Part shown: in pieces, positions 43,101 to 51,553 of the stretch | How positions within the stretch are numbered: position 1 is the first letter of the stretch | Layout of the letters: the number at the start of each line of letters is the position of its first letter | From: Cerasibacillus sp036516575 | GTDB lineage: Bacteria > Bacillota > Bacilli > Bacillales > Amphibacillaceae | Assembly: GCF_036516575.1 (NCBI RefSeq) | Contig: NZ_DATBTY010000080.1 | Span: 8,698 to 72,697 of the forward strand | Reading direction: 5' to 3' | Length of the DNA: 64,000 nt | Made by a program: the position numbers and the translations under genes | The notes under the pieces: model-generated | The model's input: only the letters and a program-made list of their open reading frames with translations | What the model was told of the DNA's origin: nothing | Databases searched by the model: none

Positions 43101-43562
43101 CAATATGGTGATGTGTCTACGCTTGATACGCCAACATTTTTCTATGGAATGCGTCTAGGTGAAGAAATAGAAGTCGAAATTGAAAAAGGAAAGACCTTGT
43201 TTGTTAAGCTTATTTCTATATCAGAACCACGTTCGAATGGGACACGAGTTGTATACTTCGAATTAAATGGACAGCCAAGGGAAGTTATTATAGAAGATAA
43301 AAGTATAGAATCGACTGTGGCAACAACGCCTAAAGCAGATCCAGGAAACGAGCATCATATCGGTGCAACGATGCCAGGTACTGTAATCAAAGTGATGTGT
43401 GAACAAGGGCAAAAGGTAGAAAAAGGTGACTATTTAATGATCACGGAAGCGATGAAAATGGAGACAACTGTTCAAGCCCCATTCTCAGGTGTCATTAAGG
43501 AAATACATGTTAAAGCACAAGATGCTATATCTGTAGGAGATTTATTAATTGAATTAAAATAA
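40119..43562 (+). CDS. pycA: pyruvate carboxylase
   Basis: A 1147-aa biotin enzyme making oxaloacetate from pyruvate, bicarbonate and ATP. Order: biotin carboxylase (about 5-455, with GGGGRGMRIV ATP loop), carboxyltransferase (about 530-1000, starting DTTFRDAHQSLLATR, metal His in HLHTHDTSGNG), and biotin carrier domain (about 1070-1147) with biotinyl Lys1113 in AMKM. Its start lies inside ftsW, implying coupled translation. In B. subtilis DarB stimulates this enzyme; darB is at 14.6 kb. Confidence 0.97.
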   Translation: MVKLNRLKKIMVANRGEIAIRIFRACAELNIRTVAIYSKEDTGSYHRYKADEAYLIGEGKKPIDAYLDIEGIIEIAKQVDVDAIHPGYGFLSENIEFAKRCEEEGIVFIGPKSEHLHMFGDKVRARTQAIHAGIPVIPGSDGPVHSVEEVEAFGKEHGYPIIIKATLGGGGRGMRIVRNENNLKAAYERAKSEAKAAFGNDEVYVEKLIENPKHIEVQIIGDEEGNIVHLYERDCSIQRRHQKLVEVAPSISITETLRHKICDASVQLMKHVGYVNAGTVEFLVTGSEFYFIEVNPRVQVEHTITEMITGIDIVQTQIKVADGHPLHSSVVDIPHQKDIKTWGYAVQSRVTTEDPLNNFMPDTGKINVYRSGGGFGVRLDAGNGFQGAEISPYYDSLLVKVSTWALSFEQAVQKMVRNLREFRIRGIKTNIPFLENVMLHEKFLSGEYNTTFVDESPELFVFPKRKNRGTKMLTYIADTTVNGFEGLTKEEKPHFDPLPIPKQTNSLPFQNGTKQILDEHGPEGVARWMKEQSEVLFTDTTFRDAHQSLLATRIRTKDLVNIAEPTAKLLPNLFSVEMWGGATFDVAYRFLKEDPWERLLKLRKKMPNILFQMLLRASNAVGYKNYPDNLIEQFVSKSAHAGIDVFRIFDSLNWVDNMVPAIKAVRESGKIAEASICYTGDILDSSRSKYDLSYYKDLAKQLEANGAHILGIKDMAGLLKPEAAYQLITALKETVDLPIHLHTHDTSGNGILTYKRAIDAGVDAVDVACSSMAGLTSQPSAQSLVYALGGSKRQPNMNIEAYEVLSQYWHHVRDYYKPFESGMNSPHTEIYMHEMPGGQYSNLQQQAKAVGLGDRWNEVKTMYRRVNDMFGDLVKVTPSSKVVGDMALFMVQNNLTEDDVYEKGETIDFPDSVIEFFQGYLGQPYQGFPQELQRIILKGKEPITKRPGELLEPVDFKQMRDTLFKQLDRQVTSFDLIAHALYPKVFMDYHKFQQQYGDVSTLDTPTFFYGMRLGEEIEVEIEKGKTLFVKLISISEPRSNGTRVVYFELNGQPREVIIEDKSIESTVATTPKADPGNEHHIGATMPGTVIKVMCEQGQKVEKGDYLMITEAMKMETTVQAPFSGVIKEIHVKAQDAISVGDLLIELK

Positions 43563-43600
43563 AAAAATCAGGAGCGGATGAACTGCTCCTGATTTTTTTT
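43561..43600. terminator. bidirectional terminator between pycA and ctaA
   Basis: Stem ATCAGGAGC (43567-43575) with GCTCCTGAT (43585-43593), flanked by A7 on the left and T8 on the right. Confidence 0.92.
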
Positions 43601-44519
43601 ATTTGTTTTTTTCTAAGGACATACTTCGTGATGCAAGTAAAATAAAATAGCACAATAATGCAAAATAACATGAAATGACTAATGCATGTAATAGGGCAAT
43701 GCCTAGGTTCAATAGGGTGAAAATAATCAAAGCTCCAAAAATGACTTGTAGAACGATGAGAATAATCATCGTTATGGAACCCCAATACATGAACTGATTA
43801 TCACGATAAGACTTTATGAGTCTTAAAAATAATGAAATGGTCCATACTAAAAGAATACCAGCTGTTAATCGATGTCCCATCTGTACAAATTGTTCAAAGC
43901 TGAAACTAGCTATATTCAGTGGAGCATTATTAAAACAAAATGGCCAATCTCGGCAAACCAAGTTCGCTTCAGTATGACGAACCAGCGCTCCAGTATAGAC
44001 GGTGATCAGTGTGTATATTGATAACAAGTATATTTCTATTCGGTGTTTTTTACGAATGATTAAGCTAGATGTATCTAACTTTTTATCAACTTCAAATATA
44101 AGTAACATTAATAAAAAAACAGAGGCGAATGAAATAAGTGAAATACCAAAATGAAGTGCTAAAACAAAATCAGATTGCCCCCATACAACAGCTGCTGCTC
44201 CGATTAATCCTTGTAAAACGAGAAAAACAACCGATAATATAGAAAGAAATTTTACTTCACGAATATGTCTGAGATGTTTCCAGGCTAGATAGGCAAGTGC
44301 TAGAATCACTATTCCACCGATGCCGGAAACGAGTCGATGACTTAATTCAATTAGAAGTTCTGGGGTGATTTCTGATGGGATAAGTTCGCCATGACATAGT
44401 GGCCAACTTTTACCGCATCCATCACCAGACTCAGTCTTGGTAACAAGAGCACCGCCGAGTAATATAAATACCATAATTGAGCTGGCTAAAACAGATAGCC
44501 ATTTTAAAGTTCTTACCAT
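43599..44519 (-). CDS. ctaA: heme A synthase CtaA
   Basis: A 306-aa membrane protein with eight helices that oxidises the methyl group of heme O to give heme A for cytochrome oxidase. The N-terminal half has the paired cysteines in GDGCGKSWPLCHG and heme-ligand histidines (ELSHRLV, LHFGI). The C-terminal half repeats the pattern (CRDWPFC, MGHRLTAG). The start moves to ATG at 44519, with AGAGAGGC upstream. It is divergent from ctaB. Confidence 0.94.
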   Translation of the reverse strand: MVRTLKWLSVLASSIMVFILLGGALVTKTESGDGCGKSWPLCHGELIPSEITPELLIELSHRLVSGIGGIVILALAYLAWKHLRHIREVKFLSILSVVFLVLQGLIGAAAVVWGQSDFVLALHFGISLISFASVFLLMLLIFEVDKKLDTSSLIIRKKHRIEIYLLSIYTLITVYTGALVRHTEANLVCRDWPFCFNNAPLNIASFSFEQFVQMGHRLTAGILLVWTISLFLRLIKSYRDNQFMYWGSITMIILIVLQVIFGALIIFTLLNLGIALLHALVISCYFALLCYFILLASRSMSLEKNK

Positions 44520-45047
44520 ATAAATGCCTCTCTTCAACTATACAAAATAACTCATACAAATTTTAATCTGTTTTCAATGATAATATTAGTGATTAGGATA
44601 AAGCAAACAAATCGCCCTAAAAAGTGATTAATATCACGAAATTGTTACACATTCATGACATTCCACCATTTACATAGTGAAAAAAGGCAAAAACACTTGC
44701 AAAAAGGCGTTGAGTTTGCTAGAAATAATGTAGGGGAACTTTGCTATTCTAAATTTGACAACATGAAAAAGGGGTAATACATAAAGAAACACTATGAAAT
44801 TAAGACTTTAGCGTCAATTCTTGTGTCTTAACTCTGGCTTCACAATGTTGACACAATCGCTGCAATAATGAACAAAATGTGAATCGAAATCATGTATTAG
44901 TAGTATAACGGCGTACTAGCTATTAGAAAAAGTTCTGTTATCCTATTTGGTGAAATGATGATTGAGATTAGTATGTCTTACATCACACTGGAACTTTTTA
45001 TAAAATGTTTGGTTATACTAGCGATTTGAAGGGGGGATTAGAGCAAA
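44520..45047. other. 528-base divergent ctaA/ctaB regulatory region
   Basis: No gene is visible. It contains AAGTGA-TTAATA-TCACGA (44622-44639), a hairpin candidate (TTAAGAC near 44798 with GTCTTAA near 44824), and TTGACA hexamers at 44755 and 44848 without good -10 partners. In B. subtilis this region carries ResD-dependent and CcpA-linked control; ResD sites could not be assigned here. Confidence 0.5.
44622..44639. promoter_or_regulatory. GTGA-N6-TCAC palindrome, Rex- or Fnr-like operator candidate
   Basis: Half sites GTGA (44624-44627) and TCAC (44634-44637) with a six-base AT spacer match the core of Rex and CRP/Fnr family operators. The flanking bases deviate from TT...AA. It is about 105 bases upstream of the ctaA start. 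Confidence 0.4.
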
Positions 45048-45980
45048 TTGATTCAGACAGAAACGACTCCCAAAGAAGGGGCCAAGTCCACTTCGATTGG
45101 TAAACAACCAACATGGATAGCTGAACTTAATGCATTGATCAAAATAGGCATCGTTAATTCCAATTTAATCACGACTTTTGTCGGGTTTTGGCTAGCACTT
45201 CATTACACCAATCAATCGATTACAACCAATATGAGTCATTTCATTTTAACAATGATTGGAGCCGCATTTGTCATAGCAGGAGGTGCTGTCTTAAACAATT
45301 GGTATGATGTTGATATTGATCCCGTTATGACTCGTACCCAAACAAGACCAACTGTTACAGGAAGAATCTCATTGAAATCAGCATTACTCATTGGTGTTTC
45401 TTTATCTGTTATTGGTCATGTTTTGTTGCTATTTGTTAGTTTAGAAGCAACATTATGGGCGTTTGCTGGATGGTTTACGTATGTTGTTCTTTATACGATG
45501 TGGTCTAAGAGAAGGTACACACTCAACACAATTGTGGGTAGTTTTTCAGGAGCTGTACCACCTTTAATTGGGTGGACGGCAATCAATCAGGAACTTCATA
45601 TTGTACCAATAACGCTGTTTCTCATTATGTTTATTTGGCAAATACCACATTTTCTGGCACTTGCCATGAAAAAGAGCGAAGAATATAAAAAAGCGCAAGT
45701 TCCTATGCTTCCTGCAGTTTATGGTTTCGATATGACGAAACGCCAAATTGTCATATATATAGCCTGTTTATTACCGTTACCATTTCTTCTTTTTTCCCTT
45801 GGTAAGGCATTCTTGATTATCGCAACAGTTCTAAATATTGGATGGCTAATCATGGGGATAGGTGGATTTTTCTCGAAAAACGATTTAAAATGGGCAAATA
45901 TGATTTTTGTTTATTCACTAAACTATTTGACAATCCTATTCATTACAATGGCAGTCGTAACTATAGATTTCCCCTTTTAA
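45048..45980 (+). CDS. ctaB: protoheme IX farnesyltransferase (heme O synthase)
   Basis: A 310-aa UbiA-family prenyltransferase with about nine helices that adds a farnesyl group to heme B. The Asp-rich motif NNWYDVDIDPVMTRTQTRP and the second motif YTMWSKRRYTLNTIVGS are present. It starts with TTG, with GGGGGG about 11 nt upstream. It heads the cta cluster and feeds heme O to CtaA. Confidence 0.95.
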   Translation: MIQTETTPKEGAKSTSIGKQPTWIAELNALIKIGIVNSNLITTFVGFWLALHYTNQSITTNMSHFILTMIGAAFVIAGGAVLNNWYDVDIDPVMTRTQTRPTVTGRISLKSALLIGVSLSVIGHVLLLFVSLEATLWAFAGWFTYVVLYTMWSKRRYTLNTIVGSFSGAVPPLIGWTAINQELHIVPITLFLIMFIWQIPHFLALAMKKSEEYKKAQVPMLPAVYGFDMTKRQIVIYIACLLPLPFLLFSLGKAFLIIATVLNIGWLIMGIGGFFSKNDLKWANMIFVYSLNYLTILFITMAVVTIDFPF

Positions 45981-46038
45981 TTGTCATTCTAAATGAGTAG
46001 ATCATTCACTTGGAAATTAAGAAAGAGAGGTATAGTAA

Positions 46039-47094
46039 ATGAAAGCTTGGATGGGTAAAATCAAAGCCCTCATATTAATGGGCCTCATGGCGGTCATTTT
46101 AACAGGCTGTGGAAAAGAAAACCTAACCGCCCTAGTACCTAAAGGATATGGGGCAGATGAATCAATGAAGCTGATTATCCTAACGACGGTTATTATGGGT
46201 GGGGTATTCTTAGTTGTTGTTATTGTTTTAGCTTATGTTTTAATTCGCTTCCGCAGAAAAAAAGGCCAGGAGAATTATATTCCGAAACAAGTTGAAGGAA
46301 ATAAAACACTAGAAACAGTTTGGACTATTATTCCGGTTATTCTCGTAATAATCATGGCGGTCCCAACAACACTTGTTTCATTCGACTTAGCTGATGCAAG
46401 TGATAGTAAGGATCATATAAATATTGATATTACAGGAAATCAGTACTGGTGGCATTTTAACTATCAAGATGAAGATATTCAAACGAGCCAGGACTTATAT
46501 GTTCCAGTAGGTGAAAAAGTTTATTTGAATATGATTTCTTCTGACGTGATCCACTCTTTCTGGGTTCCATCTATTAGCGGTAAAATGGACGTCAACCCTG
46601 AAAACACCAACACAATGTATATTGAAGCTTATGAAGAAGGTGTATATTGGGGGAAATGTGCTGAATTATGTGGACCAAGTCACTCTTTAATGGACTTTAA
46701 AGTGGTCGTTGTAAGTAAAGAAGAATATGAGCAATGGGTAGCAGATATGAAAAATTACGATCCAGAGAAAGATGAACCAGAAAGTGCCGTTGCTAAAGAA
46801 GGTAAAGATTTATTTGAAGAAAATAATTGTATGGCATGTCATGCCATTGGTTCATCACCAGTACAAGTAGGACCGAACTTAACAAACTTTGGTAACCGTT
46901 CAAGAATTGCTGGTTACAAAGAAACTACAAAAGAAAATCTGGTGAACTGGTTAAAAGATCCTGAAGAAATGAAACCAGGAAACTTAATGACTGGAAAGTA
47001 TCCAGAACTTAATGATGATGAAGCAGACAAGATTGCAGAGTACCTCTTGCAATTAAAAGTAACAGATGTTACGCCTGATAGTGCAGGCAAATAA
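46039..47094 (+). CDS. ctaC: cytochrome caa3 oxidase subunit II with cytochrome c domain
   Basis: A 351-aa lipoprotein (lipobox LTGC, Cys24) with two transmembrane helices, a CuA cupredoxin domain (ligand block CAELCGPSHSLM) and a fused C-terminal cytochrome c domain (heme motif CMACH). The fused cytochrome c defines a caa3-type oxidase. The gene is 58 nt after ctaB. Confidence 0.96.
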   Translation: MKAWMGKIKALILMGLMAVILTGCGKENLTALVPKGYGADESMKLIILTTVIMGGVFLVVVIVLAYVLIRFRRKKGQENYIPKQVEGNKTLETVWTIIPVILVIIMAVPTTLVSFDLADASDSKDHINIDITGNQYWWHFNYQDEDIQTSQDLYVPVGEKVYLNMISSDVIHSFWVPSISGKMDVNPENTNTMYIEAYEEGVYWGKCAELCGPSHSLMDFKVVVVSKEEYEQWVADMKNYDPEKDEPESAVAKEGKDLFEENNCMACHAIGSSPVQVGPNLTNFGNRSRIAGYKETTKENLVNWLKDPEEMKPGNLMTGKYPELNDDEADKIAEYLLQLKVTDVTPDSAGK

Positions 47095-47130
47095 AATTAA
47101 CAATAAGAATGATTTAGGGAGGTTTAATCT

Positions 47131-49002
47131 GTGAGTATAGCAGTTAGTGAAAGCAGTGCGAAGGCACAGAAAAGAAGTATTGGTGCTGTACTGTGGGATT
47201 ATTTAACAACTGTCGATCATATGAAGATTGCTCATTTATATATTTTCGGTGGGGCGTTTTTCTTCATCCTCGGTGGTATTGAAGCGATTATTATTCGGAT
47301 TCAATTATTAGTACCGGAAAATGATTTCGTTTCTGCAGGATTTTACAACGAAGTCATTACAATGCATGGTACAACAATGATATTCTTAGCGGCCATGCCA
47401 TTATTGCTTGGTTTAATGAATGCGATAATGCCACTACAGATTGGTGCGCGTGATGTTGCATTTCCATTTTTAAACGCATTAGGTGTATGGTTATTTATCC
47501 TTGGAGGATTATTATTAAATTTAAGTTGGGTCTTTGGTGGAGCACCAGATGCTGGTTGGACTGCATATGCACCATTATCAAGTACATCACCCGGCCATGG
47601 TGTTGATTTCTATGTTATGGGTCTACAACTTGCAGGTGCTGGTACTTTAATGAGTGGAATTAACTTCTTAGTTACAATCATTAACATGCGTGCACCTGGA
47701 ATGACATATATGCGGATGCCGTTGTTCACATGGACAACATTTATTACAAGTATCCTAATTTTATTTGCATTCCCGGCATTAACAGTAGGACTTTTCTTAT
47801 TACAGTTTGACCGTATGTTTGGTGCAGCATTCTTTGATGTTGCTCTTGGTGGTAATACGATTATTTGGCAGCATTTATTCTGGATTTTCGGACACCCTGA
47901 GGTTTATATTTTAATCTTGCCTGTATTCGGGGCATTTAGTGAGATATTCTCTACATTCTCTAAAAAACGTATTTTTGGTTATACTTCCATGATCTTTGCA
48001 ACAATGTTAATTGCGTTCTTAGGATTCATGGTTTGGGCTCACCATATGTTTACAGTAGGTATGGGGCCAATTGCTAACACTATTTTCTCTGTTGCAACAA
48101 TGGCGATTGCTGTTCCAACAGGTATTAAAATCTTTAACTGGCTCGCAACAATGTGGGGCGGTAGTGTTAAATTAAACTCCGCTATGTTATGGAGTATCGG
48201 ATTCATTCCATCATTTACAATTGGTGGTATGACAGGTATCATGGTTGCAACAGTAGCAGCTGACTATCAGTATCATGATACGTATTTCGTTATTGCTCAC
48301 TTCCACTATACAATTGTTGGTGGAACGGTAATGGGTATTTTCGCAGGTTTAACTTATTGGTGGCCAAAAATTTTCGGCCGTGTGTTAAACGAAACGCTTG
48401 GACAAATTACGTTCTGGACATTCTTTGTCGGTTTCCATATGACATTCTTTATTCAACACTTCCTCGGCCTAATGGGAATGCCACGCCGTTACTGGGTATT
48501 CTTGGAAGACCAAGGATTAGATACTGGTAACTTAATTAGTTCAATCGGTGCATTCTTAATGGCAGTCGGTGTTATCGTGTTTATCATTAATGCTATTTAT
48601 GTGTGGTTAAAAGGTGAAAAAGCAGCAAATGACCCATGGGATGGTCGTACATTAGAGTGGACAACGGCTTCACCTCCAGAACATTATAACTGGAAACAAA
48701 CACCACTAATTCGTGGTCTTGACTGCCTATGGTTAGAAAAAACTGAAGGTAATGGAAAGATGATTCCTGCGCATCCATTGAAAGATATTCATATGCCGAA
48801 CGGATCGATTTTACCATTTATTATGTCTTTAGGATTCTTTATTGCTGGTATCGGATTTATTTACCAAACAGACAATAAATTATGGTATATCGCTCTCTTT
48901 GGTGGAATGGCTATAGCGTTATTGACTATGCTTGTTAGATCTGTTCAAGATGATGTAGGACATTATATAACGAAAGAGGAATTAAAAGGGGAGGCTGAAT
49001 AA
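47131..49002 (+). CDS. ctaD: cytochrome caa3 oxidase subunit I
   Basis: A 623-aa heme-copper oxidase subunit with about 14 helices. Heme and CuB ligands are visible in TMHGTTMIF, WIFGHPEVYILILP (CuB His and cross-linked Tyr), AHHMFTVG and the HFHYTIVGG segment. It starts with GTG after AGGGAGGT. It reduces oxygen to water and pumps protons. It lies 2 nt before ctaE. Confidence 0.97.
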   Translation: MSIAVSESSAKAQKRSIGAVLWDYLTTVDHMKIAHLYIFGGAFFFILGGIEAIIIRIQLLVPENDFVSAGFYNEVITMHGTTMIFLAAMPLLLGLMNAIMPLQIGARDVAFPFLNALGVWLFILGGLLLNLSWVFGGAPDAGWTAYAPLSSTSPGHGVDFYVMGLQLAGAGTLMSGINFLVTIINMRAPGMTYMRMPLFTWTTFITSILILFAFPALTVGLFLLQFDRMFGAAFFDVALGGNTIIWQHLFWIFGHPEVYILILPVFGAFSEIFSTFSKKRIFGYTSMIFATMLIAFLGFMVWAHHMFTVGMGPIANTIFSVATMAIAVPTGIKIFNWLATMWGGSVKLNSAMLWSIGFIPSFTIGGMTGIMVATVAADYQYHDTYFVIAHFHYTIVGGTVMGIFAGLTYWWPKIFGRVLNETLGQITFWTFFVGFHMTFFIQHFLGLMGMPRRYWVFLEDQGLDTGNLISSIGAFLMAVGVIVFIINAIYVWLKGEKAANDPWDGRTLEWTTASPPEHYNWKQTPLIRGLDCLWLEKTEGNGKMIPAHPLKDIHMPNGSILPFIMSLGFFIAGIGFIYQTDNKLWYIALFGGMAIALLTMLVRSVQDDVGHYITKEELKGEAE

Positions 49003-49004
49003 AC

Positions 49005-49628
49005 ATGAATCATGATCATATATTTAACCCGAAATCATTGCCGCATTCACCTGAAAAGGCCACCCTTGAAGGTAAAAACAAGTTTCTTGGTCTATGGTTT
49101 TTCTTAGGCGGTGAAACCGTACTATTCGCTAGTTTGTTCGGGACATTTATTGCTTTAAGAAATTCTACAGCAGGCGGTCCTTCGTCCGAAGAGCTCTTCG
49201 GACTGGAACTCGTCTTTATTATGACAATTCTATTATTAACAAGTTCTTTAACAAGTGTATATGCCATGTATCATATGAAAAATCATGATTACAAAAAAAT
49301 GCAACTATGGCTTGGTATTACTGGCCTATTAGGCATAAGTTTCTTAGGATTAGAAATCTATGAGTTTACACATTATATTACTGAGTATGGTTTTACTTTC
49401 CGTTCTTCTGCATTCGGATCTGCCTTCTATACATTAGTTGGCTTCCATGGTGGACACGTTACATTCGGTATCGCTTGGTTAATCGTCATCATGATTCGTA
49501 ATGCGCGAAGAGGACTCAACTTATACAACGCACCGAAATTCAATACATTTAGCTTATACTGGCACTATATTGATGTCGTATGGGTGTTTGTATTTACCGT
49601 TGTATACTTAATGGGAAAGGTGGGTTAA
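49005..49628 (+). CDS. ctaE: cytochrome caa3 oxidase subunit III
   Basis: A 207-aa membrane protein with five helices, typical of the short bacterial subunit III. It has the conserved FWFFLGGETVLFAS-like start (LWFFLGGE), GFHGGHVTFG and the C-terminal YWHYIDVVWVFVFT. It stabilises proton uptake in subunit I. Gaps of 2 and 3 nt link it to ctaD and ctaF. Confidence 0.96.
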   Translation: MNHDHIFNPKSLPHSPEKATLEGKNKFLGLWFFLGGETVLFASLFGTFIALRNSTAGGPSSEELFGLELVFIMTILLLTSSLTSVYAMYHMKNHDYKKMQLWLGITGLLGISFLGLEIYEFTHYITEYGFTFRSSAFGSAFYTLVGFHGGHVTFGIAWLIVIMIRNARRGLNLYNAPKFNTFSLYWHYIDVVWVFVFTVVYLMGKVG

Positions 49629-49631
49629 AAC

Positions 49632-49955
49632 ATGACAGACAACACCAATACCAACCAATTAACTGATTATCATAAGCAAAAAAATAAGGAAGAAATGAAA
49701 CGTAATGTCATTTCCTTCGCATTAATGATTATTTCGACAATTATTGCTTTTGTAATTGTTGGAAGTGGAATTATGGATCGAATTTTTGCGGTATTTCTTC
49801 TGTTTATCCTAGCGACTATCCAAGTTGCTTTCCAATTCTTTTACTTCATGCATATGAAGGATAAAGGTCATGCATTACCCGCAGTCATGATTGTTGGAGG
49901 TACATGGGCAGCATTTTTGACTGTATTTGGTTTAGTAGCCGCTGTTTGGTGGTAA
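49632..49955 (+). CDS. ctaF: cytochrome caa3 oxidase subunit IV
   Basis: A 107-aa protein with three membrane helices, matching the small Bacillus oxidase subunit IV (AFQFFYFMHMKDKGH). It is the last gene before the operon's internal terminator. Confidence 0.94.
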   Translation: MTDNTNTNQLTDYHKQKNKEEMKRNVISFALMIISTIIAFVIVGSGIMDRIFAVFLLFILATIQVAFQFFYFMHMKDKGHALPAVMIVGGTWAAFLTVFGLVAAVWW

Positions 49956-49971
49956 TGCCACCCGAATTAAA

Positions 49972-50008
49972 AGAGAGATCAGGAAGATGGCCTGATCTCT
50001 TTTTGATT
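49972..50008 (+). terminator. terminator after ctaF
   Basis: Stem AGAGATCAGG (49974-49983) with CCTGATCTCT (49991-50000), then Ts. It separates the oxidase structural genes from the assembly genes. Confidence 0.85.
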
Positions 50009-50108
50009 TTTATATAAACTGTCGCTATTTTGTCAGATTAAACACATGAATATAGTGTAAACATGATGTATACTAAGAGAAACGATTCACATCTATGGAG
50101 ATGATATT

Positions 50109-51020
50109 ATGTGGCTTGAGTTACAAATATTTGGTTTCCGTGCTTTATGGAGCCCATACTTCTTTTTATTTGTTTTAGCTCTAAGTATTGTATATTACCT
50201 TGTTACAGGTCCGTATCGACATAAGATTGGTGGTACGAATGTTGATAAGCCAACAGTAACCGAGCAAGTTCAGTTTTATATAGCAATGATTATATTGTAT
50301 GTTGTTAAAGGGTCACCAGTTGATTTACTTTCACATATTATGTTAACATTTCATATGACACAGATGGCATTACTATATTTAGCTGTTCCGATTTTAGTTA
50401 TTAAAGGCTTACCGAAATGGATCTGGGAAAAAATCATTTATCAGCCGGTTGTTTTTCCAATATTAAATCTTTTAACGAAACCGATAATAGCAATTTTACT
50501 TTTTAATGGTTTGTTTTCTTTGTATCACATACCACCAGTATTTGATTTTACGAAATCATCTCTAATTGCACACACAATAAGTACATTAATTTTATTGTTT
50601 GCTGCATTTATTATGTTTATGCCTGTTATGTCACCTGTTAAGGAATTTAACCGTTTAAAACCACTAGTCAAGATTTTTTACGTATTTGGTAATGCTGTGT
50701 TAATTACACCAGCATGTGCTTTAATTATCTTTGCCGATGTACCATTATACGAGGCGTATACAGCCCATGGTGCTTGGATTCAGGCCTTAAGCCTATGTGT
50801 TCCAGGTGATGTATTAACTGACATACCTACACAATTGTCTGGACCTGAAATGTTTTCACCACTTAGCTTATTAGATGATCAACAACTAGGTGGTATTATT
50901 ATGAAGATCATGCAAGAAATCACATATTTTATCATACTAACACAAATTTTCCGTGCGTGGTTTACTGCTGATAAACTAAAAGCAGATCCTATACCAACAA
51001 ATGTACCTGAAACACATTAA
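50109..51020 (+). CDS. ctaG: cytochrome oxidase assembly factor CtaG
   Basis: A 303-aa protein with about seven helices, of the caa3_CtaG family needed for oxidase formation in Bacillus. The family region HIMLTFHMTQMALLYLAVP and the CVPGDVLTDIPTQLSGP loop are present. This CtaG is unrelated to the Cox11-type CtaG of Gram-negatives. It has its own upstream gap of about 100 bases after the ctaF terminator. Confidence 0.93.
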   Translation: MWLELQIFGFRALWSPYFFLFVLALSIVYYLVTGPYRHKIGGTNVDKPTVTEQVQFYIAMIILYVVKGSPVDLLSHIMLTFHMTQMALLYLAVPILVIKGLPKWIWEKIIYQPVVFPILNLLTKPIIAILLFNGLFSLYHIPPVFDFTKSSLIAHTISTLILLFAAFIMFMPVMSPVKEFNRLKPLVKIFYVFGNAVLITPACALIIFADVPLYEAYTAHGAWIQALSLCVPGDVLTDIPTQLSGPEMFSPLSLLDDQQLGGIIMKIMQEITYFIILTQIFRAWFTADKLKADPIPTNVPETH

Positions 51021-51052
51021 AAAAACCTATGAAGAGGGGAAGAAAGTAAAAC

Positions 51053-51508
51053 ATGCCAGTATTACCAACGATTAGTACATTTTTTATTATTGTTAGTGCT
51101 ATTTTAGTAGCCATTGGATGGCGGCTGATTATTAAAGGAAAGAAAGCGGCTCATAAAAAGACAATGATAGCCGCAGCAATTAGTGCGCTCGCTTTCTTTA
51201 TTATTTATTTATCGAGAACCGTTTTTATTGGGAATACAAGTTTTGGTGGACCAGATGATATTAAAATCTATTATACAATCTTCTTGTTTTTCCATATTTT
51301 ATTAGCGACAACAGGTGCCGTTTTTGGTATTGTGACATTAGTGTTAGCTTTTAAACGAAATATTCCAAAACACGAAAAAATTGGCCCAATAACAAGCGTT
51401 ATTTGGTTCTTTACCGCTATTACTGGAGTAATGGTTTATCTTCTATTATATGTGTTCTACAAAGGTGGAGACACAACGAGTTTAATCAAAGCAATCCTTG
51501 GGGCATAA
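51053..51508 (+). CDS. ctaM: DUF420 membrane protein, CtaM-like
   Basis: A 151-aa protein with four membrane helices and the DUF420 pattern (AHKKTMIAAAISALAFFIIYLSRT). In Staphylococcus aureus the DUF420 protein CtaM is required for aa3 oxidase activity, and B. subtilis YozB is the relative. The location right after ctaG supports a role in oxidase assembly. It closes the cluster at a bidirectional terminator. Confidence 0.88.
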   Translation: MPVLPTISTFFIIVSAILVAIGWRLIIKGKKAAHKKTMIAAAISALAFFIIYLSRTVFIGNTSFGGPDDIKIYYTIFLFFHILLATTGAVFGIVTLVLAFKRNIPKHEKIGPITSVIWFFTAITGVMVYLLLYVFYKGGDTTSLIKAILGA

Positions 51509-51512
51509 AAAG

Positions 51513-51548
51513 AAAAAATGTGTGGATTTTATATCCACACATTTTTTA
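51513..51548. terminator. bidirectional terminator after ctaM
   Basis: Stem AAAAAATGTGTGGAT with ATCCACACATTTTTT, A-rich left and T-rich right, so it works for both the cta genes and the convergent AI-2E family gene. Confidence 0.92.
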
Positions 51549-51553
51549 TGTTG

